64,000 nucleotides of DNA, taken from Glutamicibacter mishrai. GTDB taxonomy: Bacteria; Actinomycetota; Actinomycetes; Actinomycetales; Micrococcaceae. The DNA is taken from assembly GCF_012221945.1 (NCBI RefSeq), contig NZ_CP032549.1, forward strand, positions 1,302,001 through 1,366,000. The letters are read 5' to 3'. Positions 1 to 9,804 of the stretch are shown here, piece by piece. The position numbers and the translations under genes are program-made. Every line of letters begins with the position of its first letter. The stretch's first letter is position 1. The notes beneath the pieces are model-generated. The model did no database searches and was not told where the DNA came from. It saw only the letters and a program-made list of their open reading frames with translations.

Positions 1-775
<775 letters not shown>

Positions 776-952
776 CGCCCGGCATCGGATTCCTGCCCAG
801 ATCTGGCTTGGTATCCAGAGGCATGTTGTTGACCAATACTGTTCCTGCGCCCCGTCGGGTTGTCAATGATTTCAACGATTTTGGCTGTCTTTGGCGTCAA
901 ATTGAGCAAATCCATTGACTGCGAGCTAGATCACAGGTTAGCTTGAATCACC

Positions 953-969
953 TACTGGTCTGACCAGTA
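953..969. promoter_or_regulatory. GntR/FadR-type operator palindrome with promoter
   Basis: A 17-bp perfect palindrome, TACTGGTC-T-GACCAGTA. It matches the TGGTnnnACCA core bound by FadR-subfamily regulators. On the plus strand a TTGACT at 915-920 and a TAGCTT at 939-944 could form a promoter for the aldehyde dehydrogenase gene, which would put the palindrome on the transcription start, the position expected for repression. A related 13-bp palindrome lies at 11404-11416. Confidence 0.75.
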
Positions 970-1001
970 AAACTTCCGCTAACGGCGTCTCGAAAGTAGG
1001 A

Positions 1002-2453
1002 ATGGTGTCGACTTATCTGAATGCTTATCCCGATGGCCTGCCCATCGGCGACCAGTGGGTTCCGTGTGGAGACAGCGTAGATATCGTCTTCCCCTATGAC
1101 TTATCGGTGGTTGCCACAGCACCGGTGGGAACCGTGGAAGATGCCGAGAACGCCTTGAATGCCGCCGAGCACGTCGCGGCAGAGGCAGAACACCTGAGCA
1201 CCGGAACGCGCCGCGCCATTCTCTCTTCCGTGCATGATCATCTGGCATTACATCGCGAAGAGCTGGAAAACCTTCTGGTCCTGGAAACCGGCAAGCCATT
1301 GGTTGACTGCCGGGTGGAAGTAGCCCGGACGCTGACCACGTGGTCCTCGGCCGCCGAAGAAGTCGCCCACATCCATGGCGAGACAGTGCCGCTGGATCTG
1401 CAGCCCGCCGGCGAAGGCATGATGGGCTTCTGGGTTCGCAAACCGGCAGGAATTGTCATAGGCATTGCGGGCTTCAACTACCCGCTGCTGTTGGCAAGCC
1501 ACAAGCTGGCACCAGCCCTTGCCGCGGGATGCCCGATCATCCTCAAGCCGGCCCCGAATACTCCCCTCGCCACGCTGTGGGCCGTGCACATCATCCGGGA
1601 GGTCCTGGCCGAATACGGTGTTAGCCGCAGCGCCGTCCAGCTTGTCACCGGTGGCATCGATGTCGGCGAGCGACTGGTGGGCGATCCACGCTCTGCGGTG
1701 GTTTCCTTCACCGGTTCCGCCGCCGTCGGACATCAGATCGCCAAGAACGCCGCCCCGAGGAAAACCGTGCTCGAGCTTGGCTCGAATACCGGATTCATCG
1801 TCGCATCGGACGCCAGCATTCCAGATGCCGTAGACGCTGTGCTGCGCGGAGGCTTCTACGCCAATGGCCAGGCCTGCATCTCCATCCAGCGTGTATTGCT
1901 TCAGCAGGAAATAGCCGAGGAGTTCCAAGCCCAGCTGCTGGAGCGCATCAAGGAAGTGGTTGTCGGAGATCCTCGCTCGGCAGACACCCGGGTAGCGCCG
2001 GTCATTAACGAGGCATCAACCCAACGGATTCTGGGCTGGCTCAACGATGCCGCAGAACGAGGCGCTCAAGTGTTGGCAGGGGGCGCTCTCGAGGGACGGT
2101 CGCTTCAGCCGACCGTGGTTCGGGACGTCCCGAGGGACCTGGCGTTATGGAGCGAAGAGATCTTCGGCCCGGTTGTCTGCCTGGAAACGGTTCCCGATCT
2201 TGATACGGCCTTTGAAGCACTCAATGACTCCCGGTACGGATTGCAGGCGGCCATCTACAGCAGCTCGCTCAAAACAGCTTTCCGCGCTATCGATACGCTC
2301 AAGGTCGGCGGAGTTGTCATCAATGAGATCCCCGGTTTCAGGTCCGACATCATGCCGTACGGAGGCGTCAAGGATTCCGGTATCGGCCGTGAAGGCCCTC
2401 GCTTCGCCATCGAGGAGTTCACGGTAACCCGCATGGCACTGATCCGCCCCTAA
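1002..2453 (+). CDS. NAD(P)-dependent aldehyde dehydrogenase
   Basis: A 483-residue aldehyde dehydrogenase of normal family length, oxidising an aldehyde to the acid. The Rossmann motif FTGSAAVG is present. The general base is Glu258 in VLELGSNTG and the nucleophile Cys292 in NGQACIS. EEIFGPV near the C-terminus is the usual cofactor/oligomer motif. LELGSN instead of the commoner LELGGK places it away from betaine-aldehyde dehydrogenases, but the substrate is not readable. AGGA directly abuts the ATG; a GTG one codon later is an alternative start. It is followed after 26 bp by a short-chain dehydrogenase and then a GntR gene, so the three probably form one operon controlled from the palindrome at 953-969. 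Confidence 0.9.
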   Translation: MVSTYLNAYPDGLPIGDQWVPCGDSVDIVFPYDLSVVATAPVGTVEDAENALNAAEHVAAEAEHLSTGTRRAILSSVHDHLALHREELENLLVLETGKPLVDCRVEVARTLTTWSSAAEEVAHIHGETVPLDLQPAGEGMMGFWVRKPAGIVIGIAGFNYPLLLASHKLAPALAAGCPIILKPAPNTPLATLWAVHIIREVLAEYGVSRSAVQLVTGGIDVGERLVGDPRSAVVSFTGSAAVGHQIAKNAAPRKTVLELGSNTGFIVASDASIPDAVDAVLRGGFYANGQACISIQRVLLQQEIAEEFQAQLLERIKEVVVGDPRSADTRVAPVINEASTQRILGWLNDAAERGAQVLAGGALEGRSLQPTVVRDVPRDLALWSEEIFGPVVCLETVPDLDTAFEALNDSRYGLQAAIYSSSLKTAFRAIDTLKVGGVVINEIPGFRSDIMPYGGVKDSGIGREGPRFAIEEFTVTRMALIRP

Positions 2454-2479
2454 ACGACTGTATAGAAAGAAGCCCCCTC

Positions 2480-3250
2480 GTGGACTACTCACAGTTATTC
2501 CAGTTCTCCTCACGCCGCGTTCTGGTGATCGGTGCCGGCAGCGGCATCGGGCGCGAAGCAGCCCTTGCCCTCAACGCCCACAATGCCCAGGTCATCTGCG
2601 CAGATCTCAACGAAGAAGCAGCTCAAGAGACAGCAAGCATGCTTGGCGACACCGCGACCGCCATCAAGCTCAACGTCCTGGACCAGGAAGCGGTCCAAGC
2701 AGCCGCAGAAAAATACCAGGACATCTCCGCTCTGGTATTCACTGCCGCAATGAACGTGCGCAAGCGCATTGTCGATTACACGATGGATGAATTCGACAAG
2801 GTTGTGAACCTGAATCTGCGTGCCTCGTTCTCGCTTATCCAGGCCTTCGCTCCCCGCTTGGCAGCCAATGGCGGCGGGTCCATCATTGGCGTGGCTTCAA
2901 TCCGCGCTTCTGTAGTCGAACCCGGGCAGAGCGTCTACGCGGCAACCAAGGCCGCTCTGGTGCAGCTGGTCCGCACGGCGGCCGCAGAATTCGGCGAGCA
3001 CGCGGTACGCGTCAATGTAATCGCCCCAGGCGTAGTTGAAACCCCGCTGACTGCTCAAATCAAGGCCAACGAAGAATGGTACAACGCCTACGCCAATAAG
3101 AGCGCCCTGGGGCGGTGGGCCAGGCCGGAGGAAATGGCTGGCGCCATCGTCTATCTGGCTTCCGATGCTTCAAGCTTCGTGACCGGTTCCGTGCTCAGCG
3201 TTGATGGCGGATGGACCGCCATCGACGGACGTTTCACACCGCCTAACTGA
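2480..3250 (+). CDS. SDR-family NAD(P)-dependent oxidoreductase
   Basis: A 256-residue classical short-chain dehydrogenase. The cofactor motif is GAGSGIG near residue 18, and the catalytic pair is Tyr153 and Lys157 (YAATK) with a serine in the preceding VASIRAS segment. SVDGGW near the end is the common C-terminal motif. The start is GTG with AGAAAGAAG upstream. It lies between an aldehyde dehydrogenase and a GntR regulator, consistent with sequential alcohol-to-aldehyde-to-acid oxidation or oxidation of a secondary hydroxyl in the same pathway; the exact substrate is unknown. Confidence 0.9.
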   Translation: MDYSQLFQFSSRRVLVIGAGSGIGREAALALNAHNAQVICADLNEEAAQETASMLGDTATAIKLNVLDQEAVQAAAEKYQDISALVFTAAMNVRKRIVDYTMDEFDKVVNLNLRASFSLIQAFAPRLAANGGGSIIGVASIRASVVEPGQSVYAATKAALVQLVRTAAAEFGEHAVRVNVIAPGVVETPLTAQIKANEEWYNAYANKSALGRWARPEEMAGAIVYLASDASSFVTGSVLSVDGGWTAIDGRFTPPN

Positions 3251-3272
3251 TCTGGATCAGGGAAAACCGCCC

Positions 3273-4046
3273 ATGACGCAGCTACCCCAGCCAGCAGAAG
3301 CCCCCAAAGCCCGGGCTTTCGAAGCCATCGTGAACCACATCGAGCAACAGGTGCTCTCCGGCGAGCTCAAAGCTGGCGAGCATCTGCCCGGCGAACGCGA
3401 ACTGGTCACGACCTTCCAGGTCAGCCGCTCTTCTGTTCGCGAAGCCATGCGCGTGCTGGAAAGCAACGGGATGATTGCCTCTCGTCCAGGTGATCCCCGC
3501 GGGGCAGTGATCATGGCGCCGACCTCCGTCCCGTTGCGGAAAATGATCAGCAGGCTGGCCGCAACCTCGGCCTCAAGCCTCGCGGATCTGCTGATCTACC
3601 GCATGACTCTGGAGTCATCTGCCAACTCTCTGGCCGCAACGCGGCGTACCGAAGCCGACCTGTTGCAGCTCGAAAAGGCCATGGCCCGGATGCGGGCGGC
3701 CCGGACGCAAGGCCAAGACGCCTTCAGCAAGGCCGACTTGGATTTCCATGATGTTGTTGCCAATGCCAGCGGCCACGCGCTCTTGCGCATTTCCGCGCAA
3801 GCCGTGCGCGACTCCATTGAGCAGCTCATAACCAGCAGCATTGAGCAGAGCGCAGATGATCACGCGCTGATGCAACGCACCATTGACCACCATGCCCAGG
3901 TATTCCAGGCAATCCGCGACCAGGATGCCCACTTGGCGGAGCACTTTGCGCGCAGCAGCCTCTTTGAGTATTACGGTCATCTGCTGGCGGAGGAAGAACG
4001 GACCGCGCTGTCCGCTCTTGCTTCTTTCGGCAGCACCACCGGATAA
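3273..4046 (+). CDS. GntR-family regulator, FadR/FCD subfamily
   Basis: About 257 residues from an ATG 22 bp after the dehydrogenase stop; the frame is open further upstream but that part overlaps the dehydrogenase. The winged helix (HLPGERELVTTFQVSRSSVR, then EAMRVLESNGMIASRPG) spans residues 15-85. An FCD domain follows, with the DLDFHDVVANASGH metal/ligand motif. It is a close architectural match to the regulator at 11509-12267, which shares the spacing of the winged helix and the DLDFH motif. Probably the third gene of the aldehyde dehydrogenase operon. Confidence 0.88.
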   Translation: MTQLPQPAEAPKARAFEAIVNHIEQQVLSGELKAGEHLPGERELVTTFQVSRSSVREAMRVLESNGMIASRPGDPRGAVIMAPTSVPLRKMISRLAATSASSLADLLIYRMTLESSANSLAATRRTEADLLQLEKAMARMRAARTQGQDAFSKADLDFHDVVANASGHALLRISAQAVRDSIEQLITSSIEQSADDHALMQRTIDHHAQVFQAIRDQDAHLAEHFARSSLFEYYGHLLAEEERTALSALASFGSTTG

Positions 4047-4207
4047 CAGGATTGCCCAGGTCTACTCCAACTAGTGAGCTGACGCGAAGCTATGGCGGCG
4101 TGACCGGATCATTCCCCAAGGCCGTCACAAGTTGCGCAGTGTGGCTTCACCCGTGGCCGGGTGAAAGGTTTCCGGGTATAAGTACGATTCCCAAGTATCA
4201 AATGAGT

Positions 4208-4456
4208 TCACACCGTTTTGATATCTTGCGGAGCAGCCCGTTGACACTCGGCAGTCTCCGTGGCCCGGCGTTCGTACTCCGGACGGTCAATAGCTCCGCG
4301 CATGTAGTCGGTCAGGTTTTCAACGTCTTCGCGGTTAGGCTTCCAGCCTTCATGCCACGCGGCAGCGAACGATTGCACCACAGCGCGGCGCTTCTTGGTG
4401 TCAAGCTGAGTGAAGAGTTCAGGCCATTGCGCTTCGAGATCCAGTTTGTCCGACAT
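4208..4456 (-). CDS. VbhA-like orphan antitoxin (putative)
   Basis: An 82-residue acidic/basic helical protein starting MSDKLDLE, chosen because AAAAAGGTAGTA precedes that ATG; the frame stays open to 4603 but without a convincing ribosome site. The segment KKRRAVVQSFAAAWHEGW, followed by KPNREDVENLTDYMRGAI, resembles the helix-EG-P-E-V pattern of VbhA-type antitoxins. These inhibit Fic AMP-transferases through an S/T-xxx-E-G/N motif; here the residue three before E-G is not the canonical Ser. No fic gene is adjacent on either side. The family assignment is tentative and it could be an unrelated short actinobacterial protein. Confidence 0.5.
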   Translation of the reverse strand: MSDKLDLEAQWPELFTQLDTKKRRAVVQSFAAAWHEGWKPNREDVENLTDYMRGAIDRPEYERRATETAECQRAAPQDIKTV

Positions 4457-4787
4457 TACTACCTTTTTCGTTTGCCTACCTGTACTTTTACCAATCACGG
4501 TAATCGTTCTGGGTTTCAGTTGGATAGTTTCGGTTGCGGATTTCGGTGCAAAATAGGCTGGTGATTCGCCGGCACTTTGGAATGAAACTTTGGCCATTCG
4601 CAAATAATCGCCTTGGGTTCACATACTGAGCTCCTGAACGCTTTGGACTTCCGACGGATCTGCGAAGACCGCATCATCCAATTCGTGCCTGCCATTGCAA
4701 CCCCGCGTCAGGGAAAATCTTCGGAGCGCTATCGCTCTCGTTGCCTGTTGGCGGCGAACGAGCCGCCGGCATCGATCAGCATAGGGA
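4457..4787. other. intergenic region between putative antitoxin and amidase operon
   Basis: No gene is supported here. It contains an open upstream extension of the antitoxin frame (to 4603) and a small GGCGGC-GAACGA-GCCGCC stem at 4750-4767. That stem lies just beyond the amidase stop and may be the weak terminator of the operon. Confidence 0.4.
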
Positions 4788-6203
4788 CTAATCCAGCTCC
4801 AGCCAGTTGGGTACAGCGGTTGCAGGTCGCTGCGATTCGTACCAGCTGGCAGCCTTCAGCACCTGGTCATCTGCTCCTACCCGTCCGGAGAGCTGCACGC
4901 CGATGGGTTTGCCGTCGCTGGTGAATCCGCAGTTCACTGTCGCAGCTGGCTGCCCGGACATGTTGTAGGGAACGGTAAAGCCAATGTGGCTCATCGTGGC
5001 GTGAGGATCAGGGTGCGGCATGGGCTGTTCGGCGGGGAACGCAGCCATCGGGGACACCGGCGAAATCACGATGTCGAATTCGCTGGTGGCGGCAATGGTC
5101 GCCTTCTGCATCTGGTCAATGGCCCCGAAGTTCCTGATGGTATCCGCGCCATCAAACTTCCCGCCATCGGTGCACCACGCGACAATATAGTCCAGCACCT
5201 TGGACTGTTCTGCCGCTGGAAGCTCCCTGTAGTCAGCCAGCGATCGTGTCCGCCAAAAACCATCCAGCCGGTCAAGCATTTGTTGATCAATGAATGGATT
5301 GAGCACTTCCACATCTGCCCCCGTCGCTGCGAAGAGGTCAGCAACCGCGGAAACTGCCGCGGCGATTTCCGACTCGACGGCCGCGCCGGCGTTGGCATCA
5401 AGGTGCACGGCCACTTTCAGGCCCCGCACGTCGATGGGGTCCGCCGTCCAGTCCATGGCCGGGTAAGGCCTGGTCGTGTAATCCCGAAGATCGGGTTGAG
5501 CAAGGATCGACATTAACAAGGCGATATCGGTGACACTGCGGCCCATCGGCCCCGCAGCCCTGCCGATATACGGAACATCCAAAGGAATCAGCCCCGCGCT
5601 CGGCTTGAGCGTGGCCAACGCCTGCCATCCGCCCGGCAGCCGGATCGAGCCGCCAATATCCGTGCCGACATGCAATGGGCCATAGCCTGCCGCCGCGGCA
5701 GCCCCGGCCCCGGCACTGGATCCGCCGGTGGTCCACTCCGGATTCCACGCGCTGCGGGTAATACCGTGCAGGCTGGACACCCCGGAGGAGAGCATGCCCC
5801 AGTCCGGCATGGTGGTGGATCCGACGATGACCGCCCCGGCTTCCAGGATCCGATCGGTGATGGGGGCGTTCTGCGTAGGGACCTTGGGGTTGGACAGCGC
5901 GGTCCCCGAAGGCATCGGAATACCCTTCCGGGCAATATTCTCCTTGACCGTGACCGGCACTCCATCCAGGGCACCTCGGGGTGCTCCGCTGGCCCAGCGT
6001 TGCTCGCTCTGCTCCGCTTGGCGCAGCACGTCCTGGGGGTCGAACTTGTACATCGCGTTGAGTACCGGCTCGCGTTCCTCGACGCGGCTGATCACCGAGC
6101 GGGCGACCTCCACGGGTGATAGCTCGCGCGCGGCGTAGGCCGCACCGAGTTCACGGGCCGAGAGCTGGTGCAGGGCTGTGGAATGCTCTGATATTTGTGA
6201 CAT
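4788..6203 (-). CDS. amidase (amidase-signature family)
   Basis: A 471-residue amidase-signature hydrolase. The Ser-cisSer-Lys triad is visible: Lys in PVTVKENIARKG, the cis-Ser in TTGGSSAGAGAAAA, and the nucleophile Ser in VGTDIGGSIRLPG. The family hydrolyses carboxamides and related C-N bonds in the cytoplasm; substrate cannot be read from sequence. It is the last gene of a five-gene operon after a dipeptide/oligopeptide-type ABC importer (27-bp gap), so it probably acts on the imported compound, for example a peptide amide or other amide. GatA is unlikely because no gatB or gatC lies nearby. Confidence 0.87.
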   Translation of the reverse strand: MSQISEHSTALHQLSARELGAAYAARELSPVEVARSVISRVEEREPVLNAMYKFDPQDVLRQAEQSEQRWASGAPRGALDGVPVTVKENIARKGIPMPSGTALSNPKVPTQNAPITDRILEAGAVIVGSTTMPDWGMLSSGVSSLHGITRSAWNPEWTTGGSSAGAGAAAAAGYGPLHVGTDIGGSIRLPGGWQALATLKPSAGLIPLDVPYIGRAAGPMGRSVTDIALLMSILAQPDLRDYTTRPYPAMDWTADPIDVRGLKVAVHLDANAGAAVESEIAAAVSAVADLFAATGADVEVLNPFIDQQMLDRLDGFWRTRSLADYRELPAAEQSKVLDYIVAWCTDGGKFDGADTIRNFGAIDQMQKATIAATSEFDIVISPVSPMAAFPAEQPMPHPDPHATMSHIGFTVPYNMSGQPAATVNCGFTSDGKPIGVQLSGRVGADDQVLKAASWYESQRPATAVPNWLELD

Positions 6204-6230
6204 GCGGACCTCTCGATGTGCGCGGTACTC

Positions 6231-7973
6231 CTAGCGAGTCGCTAGTTCCTCGCGAAGCGACATTGATGAATTCACCAACGTGCGGGTGTAGCTATGCTGC
6301 GGATTGTCATAGATCTGCTCGGTTCTCCCGCTCTCGACGATCTCTCCGTGGTTCATCACCACGACGTTGTCGCAGATATAGCGCACGACAGAGAGGTCAT
6401 GGGAGACGAAGACCAAGGTCAGCTGGTAGTCATCGACCAGATCGGAGAGCAGATTGAGCACCTGGGCCCTGACCGAGACATCCAGCGCGCTCACCGGCTC
6501 ATCAGCGACGAGCACCTTGGGCTCGCAGATCAATGCCCGGGCGATGGAGATCCTCTGGCGCTGTCCGCCGGAGAACTGGTGCGGGAAGCGTTCAGCGGCA
6601 TCGGCAGGCAACCCCACTGCGCCGAGCATGTCGGCTACCTGCTTGCGGTGCTTGGCGCTGTCGACTTTTTGCCCCGGAGCCAGCAATGGCTCGGCAATGA
6701 TGTCCCGGACTTTCATGCGTGGATCCAGGGACCCCATGGGATCCTGGAAAACGATCTGCAATTGCTGGCGCAGCTGCAGGAGGTCTTTTTCCCTGGCGCC
6801 GGCGATTTGGTTGCCGGCCACTTGCACGCTGCCTGAGGTCGGCTGGTCGAGCCCGGCGAGAATTCGCAGCAGGGTTGATTTCCCGGATCCGGATTCGCCC
6901 ACGACGCCAAATCGCTGGCCTGCGGCCACGTCGAAGGAAATGCCGCGCAGCGCTTGCACTTCTCCCGGCTTGCCAAAGAGCGACGTGCGGCCCACCGGGT
7001 AGGTGCGGACAAGATCCTTGACGCTGATCACCGGTTCCTTGCCGCCAGCCGCAACTTGCTGGTCCGGCTCCGGAGCCTTGGTTTCGGCGACGGCTTCTGG
7101 CTGCGGATCATCAAGGGACGGCGGCACATAGGCTGCAGCCGAGGCCACGGTGAACAACCTTCCATCGGCATCGGTGGCATTCAAATCCGAGGCCGCCAGC
7201 AAGCCGCGCGTGTAGGGATGCTGCGGGTTGCTGAAGACTTCTTCGGTGCTGCCCTCTTCGACAATGTGCCCGTTGTTCATCACCAGGACCCGGTCGCAGA
7301 CATTGGCCACCACCGACAAGTCATGGGTGATGAACAGTAATCCGGTGCCGCGTTCAGCCACGGATTCCTGGATCAAATCCAGCACCTGGCGTTGCACCGT
7401 CACATCCAGCGCCGTCGTCGGCTCATCGCACAGCAGCAGTCCCGGATCATTGGCCAGCGCCATGGCCAGCATGGCGCGTTGCCGCTGGCCGCCCGAAAGC
7501 TGATGCGGATAAGACCTGGCGGCACGTTCAGGATCCGGCAATTTGACCGAGGCCAGCAGTTCAACGGCACGCTGGCGCGCTTCGGCCTTGCTGCCCACGC
7601 TCTTGTGCGTGCTCATGATCTCCGCGACTTGCTTCCCTACCTTCATCAGCGGGTTCAAGGCGGTCAGCGGTTCCTGGAAGACCATGGCCATGTCCTTGCC
7701 GCGGATCTTCTGCAGTTCCTTGTCGCTGGCCTCCACCATGTTTCCGGAATGGCCGGCCAATTGGATCGACCCTTGGGCGCTGACTCCCTCGGGCAACAGG
7801 CCCATCAATGCCGAAGTGGTCATCGACTTGCCGGAACCGGATTCGCCGATCAGCCCTACCCGGTCCCCGCGTTTCATGCTCAAGTTGAAGTCCGTGACCA
7901 AGGTGCGGGTCTTGGTCTTGATCGTCAGGTTGGAGACTTCCAACAGGTTTGAGCGCACGTCGTTCGCGGCCAT
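6231..7973 (-). CDS. peptide-type ABC importer, fused DppD-DppF ATPase
   Basis: A 580-residue protein with two complete ABC domains. Domain 1 (about 10-265) has Walker A GESGSGKS, signature LSGGQRQRAML and Walker B LLLCDEPTTALD. Domain 2 (about 320-565) has a second GESGSGKS, signature FSGGQRQRIS and VLVADEPVSALD. In most bacteria these are two proteins, DppD and DppF; the fused form is common in actinobacteria and alphaproteobacteria. It powers import through the two permeases encoded directly upstream (2-bp gap). Both ATPase sites look intact. Confidence 0.93.
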   Translation of the reverse strand: MAANDVRSNLLEVSNLTIKTKTRTLVTDFNLSMKRGDRVGLIGESGSGKSMTTSALMGLLPEGVSAQGSIQLAGHSGNMVEASDKELQKIRGKDMAMVFQEPLTALNPLMKVGKQVAEIMSTHKSVGSKAEARQRAVELLASVKLPDPERAARSYPHQLSGGQRQRAMLAMALANDPGLLLCDEPTTALDVTVQRQVLDLIQESVAERGTGLLFITHDLSVVANVCDRVLVMNNGHIVEEGSTEEVFSNPQHPYTRGLLAASDLNATDADGRLFTVASAAAYVPPSLDDPQPEAVAETKAPEPDQQVAAGGKEPVISVKDLVRTYPVGRTSLFGKPGEVQALRGISFDVAAGQRFGVVGESGSGKSTLLRILAGLDQPTSGSVQVAGNQIAGAREKDLLQLRQQLQIVFQDPMGSLDPRMKVRDIIAEPLLAPGQKVDSAKHRKQVADMLGAVGLPADAAERFPHQFSGGQRQRISIARALICEPKVLVADEPVSALDVSVRAQVLNLLSDLVDDYQLTLVFVSHDLSVVRYICDNVVVMNHGEIVESGRTEQIYDNPQHSYTRTLVNSSMSLREELATR

Positions 7974-7975
7974 GA

Positions 7976-8827
7976 TCAGCGCTCTCCGTTCAGTTTGGGA
8001 TCGAACCGGTCCCGCAAGCCGTCACCCAGCAGGGTGAAGCCCAAGACGGCAGTCGCGATAGCGATACCTGGCCAGACGGCCAGCATCGGATAGGTGCCAA
8101 GGAACTGCTGCGATTCCTGGAGCATGCGTCCCCAGGATGGAACCGGTGGCGGGGTGCCCAGCCCGAGGAAGGACAATGCCGCTTCGGCCAGTACTGCGAT
8201 GGCAAAGGAGACGGAGCACTGGACGACGACCATGCCGATGATGTTGGGCAAAACGTGGCGTCTGGCGATCCTCCAGCTGCTTTGGCTCGCCGCCTTGGCC
8301 GCCATGATGTACTCGGTGCTCATCACCTGCAGCGTTCCGCTGCGGGCAACGCGGGCGAAGCCCGGGATCGAGCCGATACCGATGGCCAACATGGCGGTCA
8401 GGGTGCTGGCCCCGAATACCGCGCCGAACATGATGGCTACCAGCAGGGCCGGAAAAGCCAGCAGGATATCGGCGCCGCGCATCGTGATTTCCTCGGTCAC
8501 CCCGCCGCGCATCCCGGCCAGGATGCCCAGCGGGGTGCCGATCAGCAAGGCAATGCCCACTGCGACCAGGCCGACCAGCAAGGTGATGCGCGCTCCGTAG
8601 AGCACGCCGGAAAACAGGTCTCGGCCATATCGGTCGGTGCCCATCAGGTGCGCGGCGCTTGATCCTTGCAAGCGGTCGGCGGGGACCGCTTGGACAGGAT
8701 CATAGGGGGTCCAGATAAAGGAGACCAGGGCCGCGATCAGCACCAGGGCGACGAGCGTGCCTCCCACGATCAACGTCGATGACAGCTTGCGCTTGGCAGG
8801 CTTGGCCACCACTTGTTCTTGTGTCAT
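7976..8827 (-). CDS. peptide-type ABC importer permease, DppC-like
   Basis: A 283-residue inner-membrane protein with about six hydrophobic segments, the first at residues 20-40. The permease EAA-type loop lies around AAKAASQSSWRIARRHVLPN. The N-terminal extra region TDRYGRDLFSGVLYGARITL is typical of DppC/OppC. It starts in a TAATG overlap with the upstream permease gene, so translation is coupled. It forms the channel heterodimer with the DppB-like protein. Confidence 0.92.
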   Translation of the reverse strand: MTQEQVVAKPAKRKLSSTLIVGGTLVALVLIAALVSFIWTPYDPVQAVPADRLQGSSAAHLMGTDRYGRDLFSGVLYGARITLLVGLVAVGIALLIGTPLGILAGMRGGVTEEITMRGADILLAFPALLVAIMFGAVFGASTLTAMLAIGIGSIPGFARVARSGTLQVMSTEYIMAAKAASQSSWRIARRHVLPNIIGMVVVQCSVSFAIAVLAEAALSFLGLGTPPPVPSWGRMLQESQQFLGTYPMLAVWPGIAIATAVLGFTLLGDGLRDRFDPKLNGER

Positions 8828-9774
8828 TACGCTCCCTTTCTGATACGCGGATCAAGGATCGTATAGAGCACGTCGACGACCAGATTGATGATCAGCGTGA
8901 TGGCTACGAGCACCATGACCACCGATTGCACGGTGAGCAGATCGCGGTTTCCGACGGCATCGAGCAGCATGGATCCCAAACCGGGAATCACGAACACCCG
9001 TTCAATGACGACGGCTCCGATGATCAATGCCGCCAGCTGGACGCTGGTGACCGTGAGCACCGGAATCGAGGCATTGCGCAGGCCGTGTTTGACCAGGGCC
9101 TGCAGTTTGCTCAGCCCTTTGGACCGGGCGGTGCGCAGATAGTCTTCGCTCATCACTTCCATGACTGCCGAGCGGACATACCGGGTGAGGATGGCTCCCT
9201 GGACCGAGGCCAGGGCGAGCACCGGCAAGATCACGCGTGCCAGGAAGTCGGCAAAATCGACGCCGGGCGGGGTCCACCCGTTGGCCGGCAGCCACCCCAG
9301 GCCCACCGCGAACACCACGACCAGCAGGATTCCGGCAAGGAAGTTGGGAACGGCAACTCCCAGCTGGCTGATGCCGCTGATCACGATGCCGCTGGGGTTG
9401 CGGTGCTTGACCGCCGCGTAGGTTCCGAAGGGCACCGCAATGGCCAAGGCCACGATCATCGCCAAGACGACAAGGATCAGGCTCACCTGCACCCGGTCCA
9501 GGATCAGCGGACTGATATCCTGCCGCGTGACATACGAGGTGCCGAAGTCGCCAAATGGCAGACCCAGCGCCCAGTCGAAGTACTGGACGATCAGCGGACG
9601 GTCGGTGCCGAATTCCGCGCGGGTCTTGGCCAACAGCTCTGGCGTCGCATTTACGCCCAAGGCGATCTGGGCAGGGTCGCCGGGGATGGCTCTCATGAAG
9701 AAGAACACCGCCACGGTAGCCACCACATAGGTGACGACAAATCTCGCCACATTGATCAGTATTCGAAGTCCCAT
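8827..9774 (-). CDS. peptide-type ABC importer permease, DppB-like
   Basis: A 315-residue permease with about six transmembrane helices. The DppB/OppB N-terminus (FFMRAIPGDPAQIALG) and the EAA loop region YLRTARSKGLSKLQALVKHG are visible. Membrane channel subunit of a dipeptide, oligopeptide or nickel-class importer; the operon's amidase suggests an amide-containing solute. It lies 30 bp after the binding-protein gene and overlaps the next permease. Confidence 0.92.
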   Translation of the reverse strand: MGLRILINVARFVVTYVVATVAVFFFMRAIPGDPAQIALGVNATPELLAKTRAEFGTDRPLIVQYFDWALGLPFGDFGTSYVTRQDISPLILDRVQVSLILVVLAMIVALAIAVPFGTYAAVKHRNPSGIVISGISQLGVAVPNFLAGILLVVVFAVGLGWLPANGWTPPGVDFADFLARVILPVLALASVQGAILTRYVRSAVMEVMSEDYLRTARSKGLSKLQALVKHGLRNASIPVLTVTSVQLAALIIGAVVIERVFVIPGLGSMLLDAVGNRDLLTVQSVVMVLVAITLIINLVVDVLYTILDPRIRKGA

Positions 9775-9804
9775 CAGCGATTCCCCTCAGGCATCGGCAG
9801 CGTG

